DNA of 6,849 nt from Oscillospiraceae bacterium UBA4632. Its GTDB lineage: Bacteria > Bacillota > Clostridia > Oscillospirales > Oscillospiraceae. Within the stretch, counting starts at the first letter, position 1; each line of letters opens with the position of its first letter. The DNA lies in NCBI GenBank assembly GCA_002405995.1, contig DHMW01000016.1:27463-34311 (forward strand), read 5' to 3'. The notes beneath the pieces are model-generated. The model saw only the letters and a program-made list of their open reading frames with translations, was not told the DNA's origin and ran no database searches. A program made the translations under genes and the position numbers. Positions 5,717 through 6,849 of the stretch are shown here, piece by piece.

Positions 5717-6564
5717 AAACGATTCTCCTGAGATTGATCCCGCAGCGCCATCAGAACGCTGTTGAATTCCGCGCCCATGATCAGCATCATGGCGGCAAGG
5801 TACAGCCACAAAAGCAGCACGATCACCGCGCCCAGCGTGCCGTAGATCACCGAGTAGCGCGCGATGTTTTCAACATAATAGGAAAAAAGGTACGACAGCG
5901 CCAGCCACATCGCAAGTGACGCGGCGGCGCCGGGCCAGATGCGGCTCATCGTGTGCGATTCCTGCGCAAGCCCGTACATCAGCGCGATGGGGAAGAATAC
6001 GATGCCGCCCAGCACCGCAAAGCGCAGGCTGGACCACAGGCGGATGAACCCGTCGCTCAGCGCGATGTAGCCCTGTACGAAGTTCAGCACGCGCCCGCCC
6101 ACGACCGTGAGCGCGATGGAAAGAATGATGATGACGATCAGGCAGAGCGTATAGAGCAGGAGCTTGAGCTGGTAGCGCAGAAAGTGCGGGGGCGCCTCCA
6201 CGCCGTATGCCTTGCGCACCGAGCCCATCAGCGCGCTCGCCGCGCGGTAGGGAAAGTAGATGGAAAAGACGAGCGAGAACCATAAAAGCTGGCGGCTCGA
6301 ATCGCGGCTGACATAGATGAGGTACTGCTCGATGATATCCAGCGCCTCCTGCGGCATGATGGCGTGCAGCGAGGCGAGGAACTGGCTGATGTCGAGCGAC
6401 ATCATACCCACGAGGTTGCTCAGAAAGATCAGCAGCGGAAACAGCGCGAACAGCAGATAATACGTCAGCGCCGCGCTGTCCCGGGCAACGCTGTGGTCAA
6501 AGTAGCGGCGCAGCAGCTGATACAGCCCGTTCATCACGCGGTGCCGCTTGAGATACTGTTCCAA
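5713..6564 (-). CDS. YihY/BrkB-family inner membrane protein
   Basis: Integral membrane protein of 283 residues, the usual length for the YihY/BrkB family (once wrongly annotated as ribonuclease BN); the transport or envelope role of the family is not settled. About six hydrophobic segments lie near 35-56, 92-112, 133-156, 182-200, 211-231 and 244-263. Family marks are the SAALTYYLLFALFPLL region (residues 30-45), YGTLGAVIVLLLWLY (241-255), and the closing GAEFN (264-268). The start is a TTG at 6564-6562, supported by an extended ribosome binding site at 6582-6574; an ATG eleven codons in has no such site. Its stop overlaps the trkA start by four bases (ATGA), so it is the first gene of a coupled operon with trkA and trkH. 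This suggests, without proving, a role linked to K+ or osmotic balance. Confidence 0.92.
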   Translation of the reverse strand: MEQYLKRHRVMNGLYQLLRRYFDHSVARDSAALTYYLLFALFPLLIFLSNLVGMMSLDISQFLASLHAIMPQEALDIIEQYLIYVSRDSSRQLLWFSLVFSIYFPYRAASALMGSVRKAYGVEAPPHFLRYQLKLLLYTLCLIVIIILSIALTVVGGRVLNFVQGYIALSDGFIRLWSSLRFAVLGGIVFFPIALMYGLAQESHTMSRIWPGAAASLAMWLALSYLFSYYVENIARYSVIYGTLGAVIVLLLWLYLAAMMLIMGAEFNSVLMALRDQSQENRL

Positions 6565-6573
6565 GGGCGGCGC

Positions 6574-6582
6574 TCACCTCCT
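6574..6582 (-). promoter_or_regulatory. Extended ribosome binding site fixing the TTG start of yihY
   Basis: The minus strand reads AGGAGGTGA here, a nine-base match to the complement of the 16S rRNA 3' end, and nine bases then separate it from TTG at 6564-6562. The nearby GTG inside this site is in another frame. The strength of the site explains the use of a weak start codon. Confidence 0.75.
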
Positions 6583-6615
6583 GTCTGCCTGCGGAAACTG
6601 CCTTCCCAGCACAGC

Positions 6616-6644
6616 AGTATAGCACAGCTGCGCGGGAAAGGGAA
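6616..6644 (-). promoter_or_regulatory. Probable extended -10 promoter of yihY-trkA-trkH
   Basis: On the minus strand TATACT (6621-6616) is preceded by TGC, making the extended -10 pattern TGnTATACT. A poor -35 candidate TTCCCT lies 17 bases upstream (6644-6639). Transcription would start near 6609, leaving about 45 bases before yihY. The extended -10 is the main support. Confidence 0.5.
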
Positions 6645-6649
6645 GAGTG

Positions 6650-6680
6650 AAAGCGCCGCAGTGCGAAGTTTTAGCGCTTT
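6650..6680. repeat. Inverted repeat between the divergent promoters
   Basis: AAAGCGC (6650-6656) and GCGCTTT (6674-6680) are perfect complements separated by 17 bases. The repeat lies upstream of both the minus-strand promoter (6616-6644) and the plus-strand promoter (6696-6724). It could be a regulator binding site or the remains of a terminator (T run at 6678-6682). No function can be assigned. Confidence 0.4.
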
Positions 6681-6695
6681 TTGCATGGGAAGGGG

Positions 6696-6724
6696 TTGAC
6701 ACGGGGCAAAAATGTGCATAATAT
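6696..6724 (+). promoter_or_regulatory. Strong sigma-A-type promoter of the M-box leader
   Basis: A perfect TTGACA (6696-6701) is followed by an AT-rich -10 region: TAATAT at 6719-6724 with a 17-base spacer, or CATAAT at 6717-6722 with a 15-base spacer. Transcription would begin near 6731, some 15-20 bases before the conserved leader RNA. It points away from the yihY operon. Confidence 0.8.
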
Positions 6725-6744
6725 AAAGGCGATAATTTCATATC

Positions 6745-6849
6745 AGGTCGTCCGGTAGGTAAGGCTACCACAAGGATACGGACTGCTGCCGCGGAGTAGT
6801 GGAGACACTATGAGAGGGTTTGAACAGGTTGCATCGAAAGCAAGGTGCC
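6745..6849 (+). promoter_or_regulatory. M-box (ykoK-type) magnesium riboswitch, 5' part; continues past window end
   Basis: The leader RNA carries the conserved opening of M-box riboswitches: GGTAGGTAAGGCTACC (6754-6769), in which GGTAG pairs with CTACC, followed by a GGATACGGACTGCTGCC segment (6774-6790). A hairpin follows, TAGTG (6797-6801) and CACTA (6806-6810), capped by the GNRA tetraloop GAGA. Then comes GAGGGTTTGAACAGG (6813-6827), equivalent to the CGGGTCAACAG part of known M-boxes. A small stem TTGC/GCAA (6829-6832/6840-6843) comes next. The closing part, with the usual CAGTGCTAAA segment and the outer stem partner, would lie beyond base 6849. M-boxes sense Mg2+ and at high Mg2+ stop expression of Mg2+ transporters such as MgtE or MgtA. 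The downstream gene is not in the window. The match is from memory of the consensus, not a model score; a related leader of another class is the main alternative. Confidence 0.78.

Noticed and set aside
3361..5731. Two long plus-strand open frames opposite trkH and trkA
   Set aside because: Their products are rich in Arg, His, Gln and Ala with no family resemblance and no ribosome binding sites, and they mirror strongly conserved trkH and trkA codons on the other strand.
5717..5809. Longer N-terminus for trkA starting at 5809
   Set aside because: The extra residues are a shadow of the yihY C-terminus; the family starts at MKIIIVG, which has its own binding site.
1..6849. CRISPR arrays, insertion sequences, tRNA or rRNA genes, phage or defence genes
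   Set aside because: No regularly spaced repeats, transposase-like frames, terminal inverted repeats, tRNA-like cloverleaf or CCA ends were recognised on either strand.

Overview
The window reads as a chromosomal segment of a GC-rich member of the Clostridia, most likely of the Oscillospiraceae/Ruminococcaceae type. The reasons are the Firmicute order plsX-acpP-rnc, strong AGGAGG-type ribosome binding sites, a DUF1540 cysteine protein, half-size TauE/SafE proteins, and an M-box-type leader RNA, all in DNA that is visibly GC-rich. The genus cannot be named from this sequence alone.

Left part (1-1790, plus strand): the 3' end of plsX, then acpP with its own sigma-A-type promoter (TTGACA-17-TATCAT), a hairpin terminator, and rnc (RNase III). 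These are housekeeping genes for phospholipid/fatty-acid synthesis and RNA processing. Where many Firmicutes have smc and ftsY after rnc, this window has a 99-codon remnant of a nucleoside phosphorylase. The remnant lacks the family's N-terminal part and an internal block. A strong bidirectional terminator (1752-1788) closes this side.

Middle part (1771-2747, minus strand): a small DUF1540 cysteine-rich protein followed by two tiny membrane proteins of 117 and 127 residues. Each of the two is half of a TauE/SafE (TSUP) exporter, and their genes overlap by 4 bases (GTGA), so together they probably build one transporter.

Right part (2852-6582, minus strand): a three-gene operon, yihY-trkA-trkH, read right to left. 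TrkH is the K+-conducting membrane subunit and TrkA its cytoplasmic nucleotide-binding regulator. The YihY/BrkB membrane protein is translationally coupled to trkA by an ATGA overlap. A 15-bp hairpin followed by seven T ends the operon. A probable extended -10 promoter lies just upstream of yihY.

Right edge (6696-6849, plus strand): a strong divergent promoter transcribes the first about 100 bases of an M-box (ykoK-type) magnesium riboswitch, which runs off the window. The gene it controls is not visible but would be expected to be a Mg2+ transporter. The right half is therefore an ion-homeostasis neighbourhood, with K+ uptake on one side and Mg2+ sensing on the other.

No CRISPR array, insertion sequence, tRNA, rRNA, phage gene or defence system was seen. 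The most unusual items are the broken nucleoside phosphorylase, the split overlapping TauE pair, and several hairpins placed at translation or transcription control points. I see no convincing entirely new system.
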